Counted from the first letter of the stretch, positions 35,059 to 46,560 are shown. The stretch: DNA of 64,000 bases from Lomentospora prolificans (GCA_029532625.1 JARFXM010000008.1:868001-932000), one strand, 5' to 3'. Notes: a model not told the origin generated them from the letters alone. Translations and numbers: made by a program.

Positions 35059-36484
35059 TGGCCCGCCTCGAGGGCCAGGAGGGAAAAGGGGGTGAAAAGG
35101 AAAAAGGAACAGCGCAAAGGCAAAGAAAGAGTAAAAGCTCAGGGATAGCTCGATCTCTTTGCTCCGTCACCTCTCTATTTTGGCCCTCTTTTTTTTTCTT
35201 TCCCTTGCAAGTGGTAGGAGATGGCGGGAACATACAGATGAAAAAAGAGTCTGCCAGCTGGCCTGAGGTGATGGGTGATGGGGAGTTTTCTTTCATATGT
35301 TCCCATGCCCCCTCCCCCTTACCTAAAACGCATGGGCCAATGTTTTGATACCAGCCACCGTGATGAGTCAGCACACCGCTCCAGGCAAGCCAGGCAGTAG
35401 GCAAGCAGGCCCTCCTGCACGACTCTTGTCACAAACTACGAAGATGGGGGGAGCCAAGTAACTTTTTGCCTTGTTGCCCCTTCCAGCTTCCCTGCTGGCT
35501 GCAGAGCTGCAGTCTTTGGTAAGCCAAGTTTACGTCATGAGCAGGGACGGACTGGGAGCCTGCCAGCGGTGTCCCTTGTTCCCCTTCCCCTTGGTGGCGT
35601 GGATAAGGAAGCAGCGGTCAATGGGGCGGTCGGGCAGTCTTCAGTGTTCCCTCAACCTTGACATTGGAAGGTCCTTGGAGCCAGCTCAACCAGCACTCTG
35701 ACCAGACTGGCAAGACTGGATCCAACATTAAACGATCAGTCCATTTAAAGACTCGCAGCAATAGCGCCGGTCTGGCGCTACTCTATATGCAAGAAGCTCC
35801 CTTTCGCAAGTCCAGGTTACCGCGTTGTAGCTGCGAAGAGTAGTTGATCTCGTGATGGCCGACCAACGGAAGCAGACTCGCGCCCAACTGCAATCAGCAA
35901 TCAGATAGTCGTAAATCGGAAAAGTAGGGTTACACGGCACGAAAATATTACCTTTCCAGGGCTCCGAGTTTTGGATCGGCGAGACCAGTGTCCCCCGTTG
36001 ACCAGTTCATTTTCCCTCTGTTTCCTTCGTTGGAAACCCGCCGTCGGGACCCTATCGACAGACGCCCCTTGGGTTTGGGACCGCCTTCGGTGAACCAATC
36101 TGGCATGGCTCGACACCCACCCGAAGTCTCGATTGTCGAAGCCAAGCAAAATCAATCTTCCATCGGTATTTAGATGAAGCTGTACATCCGTGAAATATGG
36201 TTCTGGGGACGCATGAAATCTCCGAGACTTGAAAACAATATTGGGCATCCCTGATGGGCGGCTGAATTTTTTTTTCTCTTGTTCTTTTCCTTTATAAAGA
36301 CCGACAGCACTGTCCTTGCGCAATCAGCTAGGTCAGCCTGGCAACGAAGTTGCTTATATCCCTCTCCTTTCGCATCTGACCTTGGGAGTTGGCCATCGAG
36401 TTCTCCCGATCTCTCCCCATTCCCTCCAAGAGACAGGAAATCTCGCTCGATTCTCTTTGTACACGAGAAGTATTTGACCGCAAG
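35059..36484. other. divergent intergenic region
   Basis: 1.4 kb between divergent genes. It contains a GCCAGCTGGC palindrome (35253-35262), several GCCAG/CTGGC words (about 35380-35570) and a TATA-like TTTATAAAG at 36291-36299, about 190 bp before the DUF4419 start. No gene seen. Confidence 0.6.
35253..35262. promoter_or_regulatory. GCCAGCTGGC palindrome, copy 4, promoter of DUF3716 gene
   Basis: Perfect 10-bp palindrome about 195 bp upstream of the minus-strand start at 35058. Confidence 0.5.
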
Positions 36485-37612
36485 ATGCCCGTCACCATCA
36501 AACCATCGGCGCACGCCGCATCGACTTACAACGCCCAACCCCGCCGCCATAAATCCGTCTCCTCTGCTGAGCGCCTCCTCCAACACACCCTTGCCGATGA
36601 CAACGAGAACACCTCGTCCCGGCCCAAAAAGATCATCAAGAGCACCTACACAGAACTGTCTTCTAACTTCCCGCCAAGCTTCTCGTCCAAGAACGGATTC
36701 GTCCACGCTTGTATCGAGGCCTACAACCAACACCTACACCTACACATCCGCCCAGAGGATGTGTGGTTCGCTATACTCACACAGCTAAGCATATATGTCA
36801 ATGCCAACGCCGAAGAGCTCAGGCACATCTTTGTGAGTCATGAGGGGCAGAAAAAACTGGAAATTCTCGACGACACTTTGGGGCTGGATTACACCAAGTG
36901 GGACCACGGTGAGCTCGCTTACCGGATGACCAAGCTGATAGCCGGCGCTATCCATGATCCCGAGTGGAGGGACTGGATCTTGCCTCAATTTTCCACAACC
37001 ACCAAAGTGGATCAGGCGGTGGCGAGTGTGATTTTTATGGGCACGCTTCAGAACTACTTCACCTATGCCTGGGGCACGAGGTGCGGTCTCCCCTCTGTTA
37101 CCCTCCTAGGCACGGTTCAGGACTGGAGGAGGATACGGGACAAATGCAAGTCTCATCTCCCCCTGCTCGGCCGGCAGTGTCGAGAGTGGCTCTCAGTCCT
37201 GGAGCCCGCCCTCGACGGCTTTGTGCAGAGTTTCAAGGAGCCCGAGTCGGAGAAGACGGTTTCTTTCTGGCAGCATATTGTCAACGTTCATCTTCCGAAC
37301 GGAAGCGGCACAACGACCTACTCTGGCTGGATCACGTCATTTTGCTACTGGAATGAAGACGGCGCGTGCTTGCACCCATCAAAGAACGCTCTCGCCCATG
37401 ACACAAAACTCAAGTATAATGAGCTTCCCATCGGATTCACGAAGGTGCCTGTGAATCTTCTTCTCGGTCTTACAGTTATACCTGTTGAAATAGTTGCGGG
37501 CTCTTTGAGTTTCAGAGCGTCGGATTCCACAAAGGCGCCTGGAACTGGTGGGCAGCATAGCCGGCTTGATACTCTTCAGCCAGAGACTGGGTGGATCATG
37601 TATGAAACCTAG
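36485..37612 (+). CDS. DUF4419 protein
   Basis: Single-exon gene of 375 residues. The frame is open for 32 codons upstream of 36485. MPVTIKPSAHAAS was chosen as the start because it fits the usual N-terminus of fungal members, and the upstream part reads like leader sequence. The DUF4419 core begins with FVHACIEAYNQHLHLHIRPEDVWFAILTQLSIYVNANAEELRHIFVSH (about 72-120). It continues through the SVIFMGTLQNYFTYAW block and ends with the GWITSFCYWNEDG and VPVNLL-type segments. The family is widespread in fungi and has no settled function. No signal peptide or membrane helix is seen. It is encoded divergently from the DUF3716 gene. Confidence 0.88.
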   Translation: MPVTIKPSAHAASTYNAQPRRHKSVSSAERLLQHTLADDNENTSSRPKKIIKSTYTELSSNFPPSFSSKNGFVHACIEAYNQHLHLHIRPEDVWFAILTQLSIYVNANAEELRHIFVSHEGQKKLEILDDTLGLDYTKWDHGELAYRMTKLIAGAIHDPEWRDWILPQFSTTTKVDQAVASVIFMGTLQNYFTYAWGTRCGLPSVTLLGTVQDWRRIRDKCKSHLPLLGRQCREWLSVLEPALDGFVQSFKEPESEKTVSFWQHIVNVHLPNGSGTTTYSGWITSFCYWNEDGACLHPSKNALAHDTKLKYNELPIGFTKVPVNLLLGLTVIPVEIVAGSLSFRASDSTKAPGTGGQHSRLDTLQPETGWIMYET

Positions 37613-37806
37613 AAGGTTCTCGCCTTGCAAGGAGCGTATAACTAGATCACGATGTCACGAATGTCATGGAAGGGTGTTTTAGGCGGCATTATCTAAGGTT
37701 ATTTTTCCTTTTCTTTTCTTTTTTTTTTTTTTATGGGTTTGTTTGGGATGCGTAGAATGCGTCCTGTTATTCATAACACATTACACTTTCTACGACGTAT
37801 TCTGCG

Positions 37807-39128
37807 CTACCTGCGTGGTTGTTGCCACATACTGCCTCCTTGATTGCCCGTCGCCTCATTCCACATTTTTGCGAACTCGGCGAGCCCTCCCTCGCCTGCC
37901 ATGCTTGCATCCACGACTTCCTTTGGTAGCTTGTGCGCCGAATACTGCGCCGAGCTAAAGTTGAAAGCGGCCGGATCGTCCTTTTCAATTAGGCGCAGCT
38001 CCGGCTCGAAGGAGTCAGCGTCATCCTCGTCGGTAGTCTCTCCGGCACTGCTCGGTTCGGGCACGTTGGGATCTTGGGTGACGGAACCGAGCATTGGGCT
38101 GGGTATACGCATGTCGAGGAGCTCTCCCCAGCCAAAGAGGAGCGTGTCAGTTCGAGGCGCCCATGGGTTGATGTCCATCAACCTCACCTTGCCTAGATCA
38201 TCGGTGGCGTATGCATCCTCCGGGATGTAAACGTCAAAGACGAAGCATGGGTCGGGAAACGAGGTCTGTAGCTTCTCGGAGAAGAACTTTTGAATGCGGG
38301 AGATTATGATGGGTTGGAGCTTTCCCAGGAACTCGAAGTGGTTAATATCTCGCTGTGATATTCCGATTAGGGTTCGCTGCTTGACAAAGCACCTGAACTC
38401 GAGCGATGGCTGAATGGGAAAGTGAGGCCGAAGAACAAGGACGGGTGTGAAGGATTGGGGTTGGGAGACTGGAACGCATCCGTCAAAGGGATGCTCAAGG
38501 TCGTGGCTGACGAAGCTGGAGCTCTTGAGCAGGAGGTAAACGTCATTCGGCGTTGTGCACTTGAGGGTATTGAAGGGTGAAATCCAGGTGGCGTCCTTGG
38601 GAGACGACCAGTTCAGCTTTGGGACCACGCTGCCGCCGAGCTCCTGGATGGCGTCGGCTATGCTCTTGTGCAGGTCGGGAAAGCGACGGTTCGGCGGGAC
38701 CGGCGGCGGGCCGTCGTTGTCCGAGTCCGAGTCGTCACCGTCATGTTGGGGAGGGTTTTGAGGTGCGGAGAGCGTGGGTTGGTGCCATTCTTCATCGGAT
38801 TGTGCGGCGTCGTCACCGTCTTCATCGTCGTCTGCGAGTATTATTCCGTCTTCGCGCAGGTAGGCGACAAAATCTGGTGGAAGTGGGATAATTCTAGTTT
38901 TGATACACGAAGACTTGTATCTGGAACAAAATAATAAGTTAATCTTTGCTCTAGATATATGATTTTTGTTCATGAATTGAAGGAATAACCGTACTTGGGA
39001 AACCAGTTATCGTATGAGCAGTTGAGAATATGTTCTCGGGTCACTGGTGGGAAGGCGATAGCTTCTGTGCCATCGGCAGGGTCGTTTGCGGACGCTTGCG
39101 CTTGCGCCAGAGTGTCTAGTGAAGGCAT
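37807..39128 (-). CDS. CDC123: Cdc123/D123, eIF2 assembly factor
   Basis: ATP-grasp-fold chaperone that promotes assembly of the eIF2 translation initiation complex by binding eIF2-gamma. Two minus-strand exons (38995-39128, 37807-38920; 74-nt intron, phase 2) encode 415 residues. The splice joins HILNCSYDNWFPK to YKSSCIKTRIIPLPPDFVAYL, the characteristic N-terminal signature. An acidic linker rich in Asp/Glu and Pro follows (about 75-115). Then come the core segments LNWSSPKDATWI, EFRCFVKQRTLIGISQRD and FVFDVYI...VRLMDINPWAPRTDTLLFGWGEL, whose Asp/Asn residues form the nucleotide and Mg site in the family. The C-terminal tail is acidic. It is divergent from CWC21 with 463 bp between the start codons. 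Confidence 0.95.
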
Positions 39129-39591
39129 ATTAAGGAAATTCGAATTTCTATCACTTGAGAAGTATAGTATGGTTTATTCCAGAGTAAATAAGAAAGGAAT
39201 AGACGAACAGAATTTGAAGTGTCGTTGGGGGTCTAAAAACGTGGATGACTCCTCCAAAGGTCAGGGTCTCTCTCTGGGACAAGGTTCATCAGACGTTTGA
39301 CTCAGTTTGCCCCTCCATCGTTGGCCTGCTGCGTTAAGTCAACTCGCTGAAGAATAATTTCTGCCATGACACACCGCCATCGTTAGCGCTCTTGTACCTC
39401 GATTTGTATCATTGATCCAGACCACTCTCCTCCACATGCCATCTCCAGCATCCCAGCGAACGGTCAGCAAACCTGTACACAGCAGCTGCTATTCCAAGAC
39501 GATTCGACATCTTCGATCGACAATACGCCTTGTAGATTCTCCATCTTCCACGAAACTCTAAGAAAGACATCCCCTCCTCGACACCCCCACC
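39129..39591. other. bidirectional promoter, CDC123/CWC21
   Basis: 463 bp between two divergent start codons. A CAGCTG core lies at 39483-39488, 104 bp before CWC21 and 355 bp before CDC123. No other gene. Confidence 0.75.
39483..39488. promoter_or_regulatory. CAGCTG site in shared CDC123/CWC21 promoter
   Basis: Context AGCAGCTGCT, a 10-bp palindrome of a variant form. Confidence 0.4.
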
Positions 39592-40188
39592 ATGTCTAGC
39601 AACGTCGGGCTCGACACGCCCCGCGGCAGCGGCACATCAGGCTACGTCCAGCGCAACCTCGCGCACGTAAAGCCGCGCGACTACGGCGTCCCATATCCTC
39701 AAGACGTAGACCGTCTACGACACAAGCAAAGGCAGCCGGACAAGGAGATTCTGGAGCACGAGGCCAAGAGGGACATTGAAGTCAAGGTTCTGGAACTCCG
39801 CGATCAGCTCGAGGACGAGGGGTAAGACTGTTTCCGTACCTCCTTGTTCTTTTTGATATTTTTGCCGTAAAGGTCCGAGCTAACGCACGTATTGTGTAGG
39901 GTTGACGAAGACGAGATCGACGACAGGTGCGATGCCCTTAGGGAGAAGCTACAGGAAGAGCGCAAGAAGGGCGGCAAGCAGGCCCGACGAGGGTTCAAGA
40001 CCCACGAGGTACATGGCATGGCGGACGCCAAGATTAAGGAGAGCGAGAGGCTGAGGAACGCGCTCAAGATTAGCAAGGACTACGAAGAGGGCGACCACTG
40101 GAGGAGACAGGAGGAGAGGATGAGGAATGCTGGATCGTCGGCTATTGGGGCTGCGAGCGAAGAGAAGGAGTCGCGGAAGAGGGAGTAA
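39592..40188 (+). CDS. CWC21: Cwc21-type pre-mRNA splicing factor
   Basis: Small spliceosomal protein related to the N-terminus of SRm300/SRRM2; it binds Prp8 and Snu114 in the catalytic spliceosome. Two exons (39592-39821, 39900-40188; 78-nt intron, phase 2) encode 172 residues. The N-terminal motif SSNVGLDTPRGSGTSGYVQ followed by NLA is diagnostic. The cwf21 domain follows at about 55-100 (KREIEVKVLELRDQLEDEG-type helix, then VDEDEIDDRCDALREKLQ). The rest is a charged, helical, Arg/Glu/Lys-rich tail. The intron falls inside the cwf21 domain and the joined reading DEGVDEDEI is as expected. Confidence 0.95.
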
Positions 40189-40835
40189 TAGTGCTCCGTT
40201 AATGTTTTCTCTTCCATTGCGGACGAGGTTACGGCGGGGGCTTACGTCTTGTGATTTAGAGATGACAGGGTCTACAGGCATTGTTTGCTGGCGTTTGGGT
40301 TTCATGGGTATTGAATAACGACTTCGGGTTTGCAGAAGGGGTTGGAAATATGACACCCAATTTTTATTCCCATTCGCGCCCGAGATATCATGCTCTGCTC
40401 TTCGCTCAACATAAATGTGACGCATTGATACGAAATTACACTTTGGAGATCGTGGGTTTGCTGGCGGCGGAAATGCAATGTCGTCATAGGCCGTTTGGTG
40501 CAACTTCGGACGCCCTTCCCGTCTTACAGCGGGTGTAGAGAGCCCCCCTACAGTGGGCTATCCCTAATAATTGATGCACCATCCTGCCAGCTGGCTGGCT
40601 CCCTTCAGCGCCCAGCCAGTGGGAACATGGCTAGCCCTGTCTTTTAGTCAGGCTACAATAATGTTCCGACGAAGCTGCGCTGGCCTCATCCAACATTTTC
40701 CCTTAACTCTATGCCATCGACAAATACCGTCGCACGCGAAAACTCCCGTTGCCCGCTCATATACCGAGTCGATATCAACCCAATTCACCCACAATATCTC
40801 GCTCAGATCAGAGGAGCCGCTCTCCACCCCTGGCC
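40189..40835. other. CWC21/USE1 intergenic
   Basis: 647 bp with the CWC21 3' end and the USE1 promoter. It contains palindrome copy 5 and nearby CTGGCTGGC/CCAGCCAG words. Confidence 0.7.
40586..40595. promoter_or_regulatory. GCCAGCTGGC palindrome, copy 5, USE1 promoter
   Basis: Perfect 10-bp palindrome followed by TGGC, about 240 bp upstream of the USE1 start codon. Confidence 0.5.
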
Positions 40836-42037
40836 ATGGCCATATTAACGACGCCCTCCAGGCTCGGCTCGCCAGTGGCGAGCTCCACCGAACAGACCAA
40901 CGCAGAGCTCAGCCAGCTCCTGCGACGCCTCCAGAACGAGATTTTATTCGTGGACCCGGCCCGAGAGAAGAGGATACGGTCCAGTGAGCTGGAGAGGGCG
41001 AAATTAGACAAGGTACGGATGCGATTCCAGCGGTAACGGAGCTCAGGAGGGGGTTGTTGGGTGCTAACGTGTTCTCTTCTAGAATCTGCAATATGCGCGA
41101 TCAGTCCTTACGAAGCTCGAACAGGACTCGATGGGTTTAAAGGCGCATATACTGAAGCACGATCTACAAGTGGATTTAAACCAGAAGAAGGAAATGCTCG
41201 ACGTGTTGGTGGATAGACTAGAGGATTTGAGCCAGGTACGGAATCCCTCCCTCGGTGGCATACGTCGACGTAGTCCTAACTTTTTCTCAGCTGGAGATTG
41301 AGGACGATGAAGACGATTCGGACTTGGACGAGGAAGGCATTCTCGCCGATATAATACCCACGCCTAGCGAGAGCATGGACTCGCAGTCGGCGGACCACTC
41401 CACAGAACAACAGCCCGATGAGGAAGACGACATACCTCCGCCACCCTCTGTCCTCACCCAAGAGAAGCAGCCTAAACCAGAGGTTACAAGCATACAATCC
41501 CCCGACTCCTCCGATGCCCAATTCACCCCGTCATCTTCTCCCACCAATACCACGGCGCCCGCCTCCCTCGACGCCAACCAAACCACTACCGAATCTTCCC
41601 TCCGCCCTCGTCGTGCCGACCAATCCGATTCCTACACTACCGCCCGCGACACCCTTCTCTCCCGCCGCAAAGGTGCCGGCGCCGCTCTTCCTACCACGAA
41701 GACCTCCACGGCTACAGCTGAAGCCATCCTTGACCATCAGCGTGCTGAGCAAGAGGCCCTCGTTGACAATATCCTCCAGTACGCCTCTGCCCTGCGCGAT
41801 TCGTCCCAGCGTTTCAATGATACCCTTGAGAAGGATAAGGCCGTGCTAGACCGTGCGGCGGAAGGCATGAATCGTGCAGAAACAGGCATCGAGGCGGCCA
41901 GACGGAGGATGAACGTCTTGACGAAGATGACAGAGGGAAAGGGTTGGTGGGGAAGGATGTTACTCTTTGCTTGGGTGTACGGTCTTATGGTTGTGTTGAT
42001 ATTGGTAGTGTTTGTGCTGCCCAAGCTTAGGTTTTAG
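40836..42037 (+). CDS. USE1: Use1 SNARE, Golgi-to-ER retrograde traffic
   Basis: Qc-type SNARE acting with Sec20, Ufe1 and Sec22 in fusion of COPI vesicles with the ER. Three exons (40836-41012, 41083-41235, 41291-42037; introns 70 and 55 nt) encode 358 residues. The N-terminal helix holds NAELSQLLRRLQNEILF and DPAREKRIRSSELERAKLD. A long acidic, Pro/Ser/Thr-rich disordered linker follows (about 115-225). Next comes the SNARE-like coiled coil (about 245-325, from AILDHQRAEQEALVDNILQYA to AARRRMNVLTKM) and a C-terminal membrane anchor (about 335-355, LLFAWVYGLMVVLILVVFVL). The tail-anchored layout is typical. The start was chosen at MAILTTPSRLG, the first in-frame ATG. Confidence 0.92.
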
Positions 42038-42585
42038 GGTGGGATACCGGAGGCAGCTTCTTACACCTACCCATGTAGGCTTGCTTTCCATAATGATTTG
42101 TACGAGATGGATTCACGAGCAGGGCACACGCAAAGAAACACGAGGGCACGTTAGAATATGTTGTGTATCATATTTGGAGCTGATATTCTCGGGAATAATA
42201 CGACTAATGAATCGGTATGAAGCATTGAAGACCAATGCTACACTCTACGGAAAAGGATCCACCCCCATCTCAGACAACTACAGTCCCTCCGTGACGGGTT
42301 CAAGTGTTCTACGATACGATGCTGGGCGTTGGAGGCTCCAGGCCCTGCTCCGTCGCACAGCCGCCAGGCAGAGACCAGCTATTGACGGCCGGGGGCATAG
42401 GTTGCTGCTTGTGCTTGACCTGGGTTTACGGAGGACAACTTGGAGACCATGCGTCCCTCACCAGGCGAACTGAGAGCTTGCTCAGCCCCGTCTAGAATTC
42501 GTCTTGTGGCTCTTTCACCAGGTTGATAATTCCATCAGCAGCCGTGTGTGCATAGAACGTGGCTCGCCAGGTTCCCACCCAGAGA
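42038..42585. other. convergent 3' region
   Basis: 548 bp between convergent USE1 and the BRCT gene. Nothing recognisable beyond presumed 3' untranslated sequence. Confidence 0.65.
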
Positions 42586-43660
42586 TCACGACGCATTTCC
42601 AACAGGGGCATACTGAAACAAGCTCTTCGGAGTCGTCCCGGCCTTCACCGCGCGGTCGGCCCAGCGGATCCCAGTTTTGGCCAGGAAAAAGGAGGCGAAC
42701 AGATGGAACTGATCGAGCTTTAAACCCGAGCACGTCGTGGGGCGGTGGAAGCTCGGCTTGCGGTCGCGCGGGCGCCTCCAGAACTTTGCCGCGAACCAGT
42801 ACAGGCGTGGCTTTGCGTTTGATTCGAAGAACTAAAGGTGGAGGAGGGGTTAGCGGACTCAACCGTAGTCTTGGAACATCCGCCAGGGTTCGAGGAGGGA
42901 GGAGGGTTTTCTTTTTTTGCGGGGAAGTGGAATGGTGTACGACTTTTGTATCTAGCCTGAGCTTGGTGTGATATGGGTTGTGGTATACGTGGCGATAGAG
43001 ATGATGAGGCTGATGTGGTTCCCTTACGTAGAGAATGTATTTCTGGCCAATGTTGCCGGCTTCCTCGTCGTCTCTCGTGATGGTAACCTCGTACCGAAAC
43101 CCCGTTTCGTCCCGGTAGATGTGAAAAAGATCTAGAATCAAAGTTAGCAGACAACCCCGGTTCCCCCCCAAAAGCCACCAGTTCCGGGACCGCGCACTGG
43201 TATTTACAAACTTGTCTTCGCGGTCTTCCGCCTTCCGAAACCGCTCCAGTCGCCTTTTCTTCTTCCTCTTATCCTTGAGGAACGCGCGGAGGTTGTACTC
43301 CCGCTCCTTCTGCCGCTTGTTCGTCTGACACGAGAGGTCGAACCAGTCGATGTCGACGAGATGCACTTTCTTGTACGTCTCCAAGGCCGCTTTGACTAAC
43401 GAGTGGGGGACGGTCACGACACTCAGTTAGCGAAATATGCGTGATATTAGTGAAAGAGAGAGTCGTGTTCCCTTACCACGGGGTCCCCGTTTCTCCAGCT
43501 GCTCCTTAGTGCAGAGCAAGTGCGTCACCCGCTCGTCGAGTTCCCTAGAGAAACTCCCGCCTCGGAGTTCGGCCCACTTGAGGAGGTTGTCTTCGGTGAA
43601 CTGGCCTGGCATTGACCCGGCTGTGGCCAGGATCTTGCCCTTGAATATGGCTTTCACCAT
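42586..43660 (-). CDS. BRCT-domain protein with WGR-like C-terminal domain
   Basis: Four minus-strand exons (43477-43660, 43198-43395, 43028-43131, 42586-42831) encode 243 residues. The BRCT domain (about 1-95) reads FKGKILATAG...LKWAELRGGSFSRELDERVTHLLC and then VKAALETYKKVHLVDIDWFDLSC, with the late Trp of the fold. A Lys/Arg-rich linker (about 96-127) leads to FHIYRDETGFRYEVTITR...GQKYILYFFESNAKPRLYWFAAKFW. This is a WGR-like module seen beside BRCT in fungal proteins of unknown role; BRCT-WGR pairing is also known from PARPs. A continuous frame through the third intron would give an unrelated Pro-rich tail. Splicing from 43027 to 42832 (CTAAC branch, TTTAG) restores the domain. The second donor (GTGCGC, 43197) is weak. 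Probably a DNA-damage or chromatin factor. Confidence 0.8.
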
Positions 43661-44084
43661 TTTTCTTCGCGTTGTCTCTATTCCTGAAGTGCAGGGAAAG
43701 CTACTTGTGAATGAGCAAGGTCTAGGCGGCTACGGTGTTTTGTTTCCTTTTTTTCTTTTTTAAGGAGGCAGAGCTGTCACTAGCCAAAAGCATGAGCTTT
43801 GAACTTCCGTAGGGGCAATGGAAGAAGACGACGAGACGTTTTGAGCGGGTCAGAGTTAGTTAGGTTCGAATTAGAGATGTTAGGTACCTTTTGCTGAATC
43901 AGGGAGAGCCAGAACGGCACGGAATAGAAGGAAGAGATATCACGATGCGAGGAGCGGAAGAGGCGAGGAAGGCCCTGCCTTCTGGATGGGCACGGCACCA
44001 AGAAGCCCTTGCATGTGACAAATGCGGTCGGTGATTTGAATTCATACATCAAAAGTGTTCATCGGGTTGCGACAAACCCGTTCG
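43661..44084. other. BRCT gene promoter / TRPC 3' region
   Basis: 424 bp without a recognised gene. It separates the upstream side of the BRCT gene from the end of TRPC. Confidence 0.65.
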
Positions 44085-46435
44085 TTACCTAAAGTCCTTC
44101 GCCGCCTTGATAAAGGCACGGATTTTGTCCAGATCCTGCTTTCCATCTACCTCTACCCCGCTGCTCACATCAACACCAACCACCCTACCAGAGAGCTCAC
44201 CAACAGCCTTGACTGCCTCCACTACGTTGTCGGGGTTGAGACCACCGGCAAGGATTACACGAAGATCGGCATCCTTCTCAAGCGTCGTCTTGACGCTGGA
44301 AACATCGAGAAGCTTTCCGGAGCCGGAGCCGGAATCGAGAAGGGGTATGGAGTGGTAGCCGCGGGTACCAACACCAACCTGGCCAGGCTTGAAGCAGCGG
44401 ATGACGGGGACGGGCACATGTCTCGCCCACTCGATGGGCTCATCACCGTGGAACTGAACCACATCGAGGCTGTACGCCCTCTGTTTCTCTAGGACCTCTG
44501 AGAGGGGCTGGTTCTGGAAAATTCCTACTAGCTTGGGGCCGGAATTTGTGAGGCGCTCGACGGAGCCGGCGAAGAAGTCCTTTGCTTGGCTGTTCTGAGC
44601 GACTGGTGTGGGCGATTTTCCACGGAAGGAGTGGACCGCTTCAGAAATTTCGAGGGCGGTCTCATGGGAAATGCACCGCTTCGCTTTGGGTACTAAACAT
44701 ACACCAACGAAGTCCGCACCTGTCTCGACAGCAGCCTTCGCAGCCTCCGCACTCCTAGTTCCGCAAATCTTGACGAGAAGAGGGGACGGCTTGGGGGTTG
44801 CAGGCACGTTGTAATTGCCGGCACAGAGTTGGTGGATGAAGACGCTCGCATCGGGGGCTCTCATGATCGCCTCGCCGACCAAGATTGCATTGACTCCATC
44901 ATTCATGCACATGATGACATCCTTGTGGGTATTGATGCCACTCAGCGCGCAGAGAATGGTGGTCTCGGGTACCATGCTGCGCAGGCGACCGGTGGTATCG
45001 AGGTCGACCTCAAAGCTTTCGAGGTTTCTGTTGTTGACTCCGATAACCTTGGAGCCGAGTCTCACGGCAATTTCCATCTCCTGCGCATTCTGGACCTCTA
45101 CTAGTGGTTCCATGCCGAGAGAGACGGAGTACTTGTATAAGCGTTCGAGAAGGGGAGTATCCAACATCTTTACAATTAGGAGAACGGTATCGGCACCAGC
45201 AAGTCTCGCCTCAAGGATCTGATACTCATCAAAGATGAACTCCTTTCGGAGAATGGCTGGCCTGTTGGCCACACCGTCAAGAACCTGCCTAACAGCTCTC
45301 AGATCTTCAATGCTACCCTTGAACCAGTCAGGTTCGGTCAAGACGGAAATCACACTCGCGCCTGCAAGGGCGTACTTTCGGGCCTGAACGGCAGCGTTGA
45401 TGTCAAGAGCAAAGACGCCCTTCGAAGGGGAGGCTCTCTTGATCTCCGCCATTAAAGAGATATCGAAGGGCGACTGGCGAAGTCGATCGACGAAGGGGAC
45501 GAGAGGAGGGGCTGCATTGAGGTCGTATGCAGCTTGAAGGTCACTAGGTCGGAGAGAGGGGACCTGTTTCTGAGCCTCGATCAGAGTCTTGCGGCGCGCA
45601 TAGATTTCCTGGAGAATGTTGTTTTTCTTAGACTTTGCCGGGATGGCGGTGGCTGATGAGCCGTTTTGCGCCGATTCCTTTTGAAGACGGGCGTTCTCCT
45701 CCCAGGTTCCGCCTTGTAGGTGAAGGAAGTTTCGGAGCATCACTCGGCCGTCAGCGGTGAGAATACTCTCAGGGTGGAACTGGACACCCTCAACGGTCAG
45801 GTTCTTGTGTCGCACTCCCTGAATGACACCCTGAGTTCCATCAGGGAGAGCGACCCACGAGGTGACCTCGAGGCATTCGGGAAGAGTGACACGAGCACCG
45901 GCAAGTGAGTGGTAACGAGTGACAGGGAGGCCTTGCTTCAAGCCGGCATAGACCCCCTTACCGTCGTGGGTCAATGGGGACGTCTTGCCATGAAGCCATT
46001 CTCCAGCGGAGCTCACTTCGCCACCATAGACATCGAAGATGCACTGTCTATTTTTTGATCGTTAGTAGCGGCAATCACACAGTCGTCAGGATAGCTTTCG
46101 ATAGCATTAACTTACTGTCCCATGCACACTCCGAAAATGGGGATCTTGCCAGCGTAATGCCTTATCGCATCACGGCTGATTCCGGAATCTGTGTGGGGAT
46201 GACCCGGGCCAGGGCTAATAATCAATTGCGTGGGGTTTTTCTTGACAAGTTCCTCGAGCGTGATCTTATCGTTTCTGAAGACGGTCACGGTGGCGCCCTC
46301 GAGGATGAGATACTGGTAAATGTTCCAGGTGAAGGAGTCATAGTTGTCTATCAAGATGACATTGGAGGCGGTAGGAATTGGCGGGGAAGGGTCAGGATGG
46401 TGGGGTGAGTGGTCGATGATCTCCAGGGCCGGCAT
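44085..46435 (-). CDS. trpC: trifunctional tryptophan biosynthesis protein TrpC
   Basis: One polypeptide with three activities: the glutamine amidotransferase subunit of anthranilate synthase, indole-3-glycerol-phosphate synthase (IGPS) and phosphoribosylanthranilate isomerase (PRAI). Two minus-strand exons (46116-46435, 44085-46047; 68-nt intron) encode 760 residues, the usual filamentous-fungal size. The amidotransferase (about 24-225) has SPGPGHP, FGVCMGQQ with nucleophile Cys104, and HPES (198-201). IGPS (about 250-515) has LMAEIKRASPSKG, ILRKEFIFDEYQ and VIGVNNRNL. PRAI (about 530-758) has VKICGTRSAEAA and VQFHGDEP. The intron splits the amidotransferase right after the nucleophile; joining restores MGQQCIFDVYGG. 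The start MPALEIIDH was preferred to an in-frame ATG 26 codons upstream, whose added residues look like leader. A CPC1/Gcn4 site lies upstream. Confidence 0.97.
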
Positions 46436-46560
46436 CTTGACTTTCGAGCTCGTAAAAGCGCCCGGAGTGGGAAAAAGCGAGAAGACGAAAAGAAAGAGAG
46501 GACTGTTATACAAGATCTCTCCGTCAAGGACGAGCAGTGGGATCGGGAGGAAGGGCGTGG

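Noticed and set aside
42515..43417. 300-codon single frame for the BRCT gene C-terminus
   Set aside because: It reads through two introns. The spliced version restores the conserved WGR-like domain.
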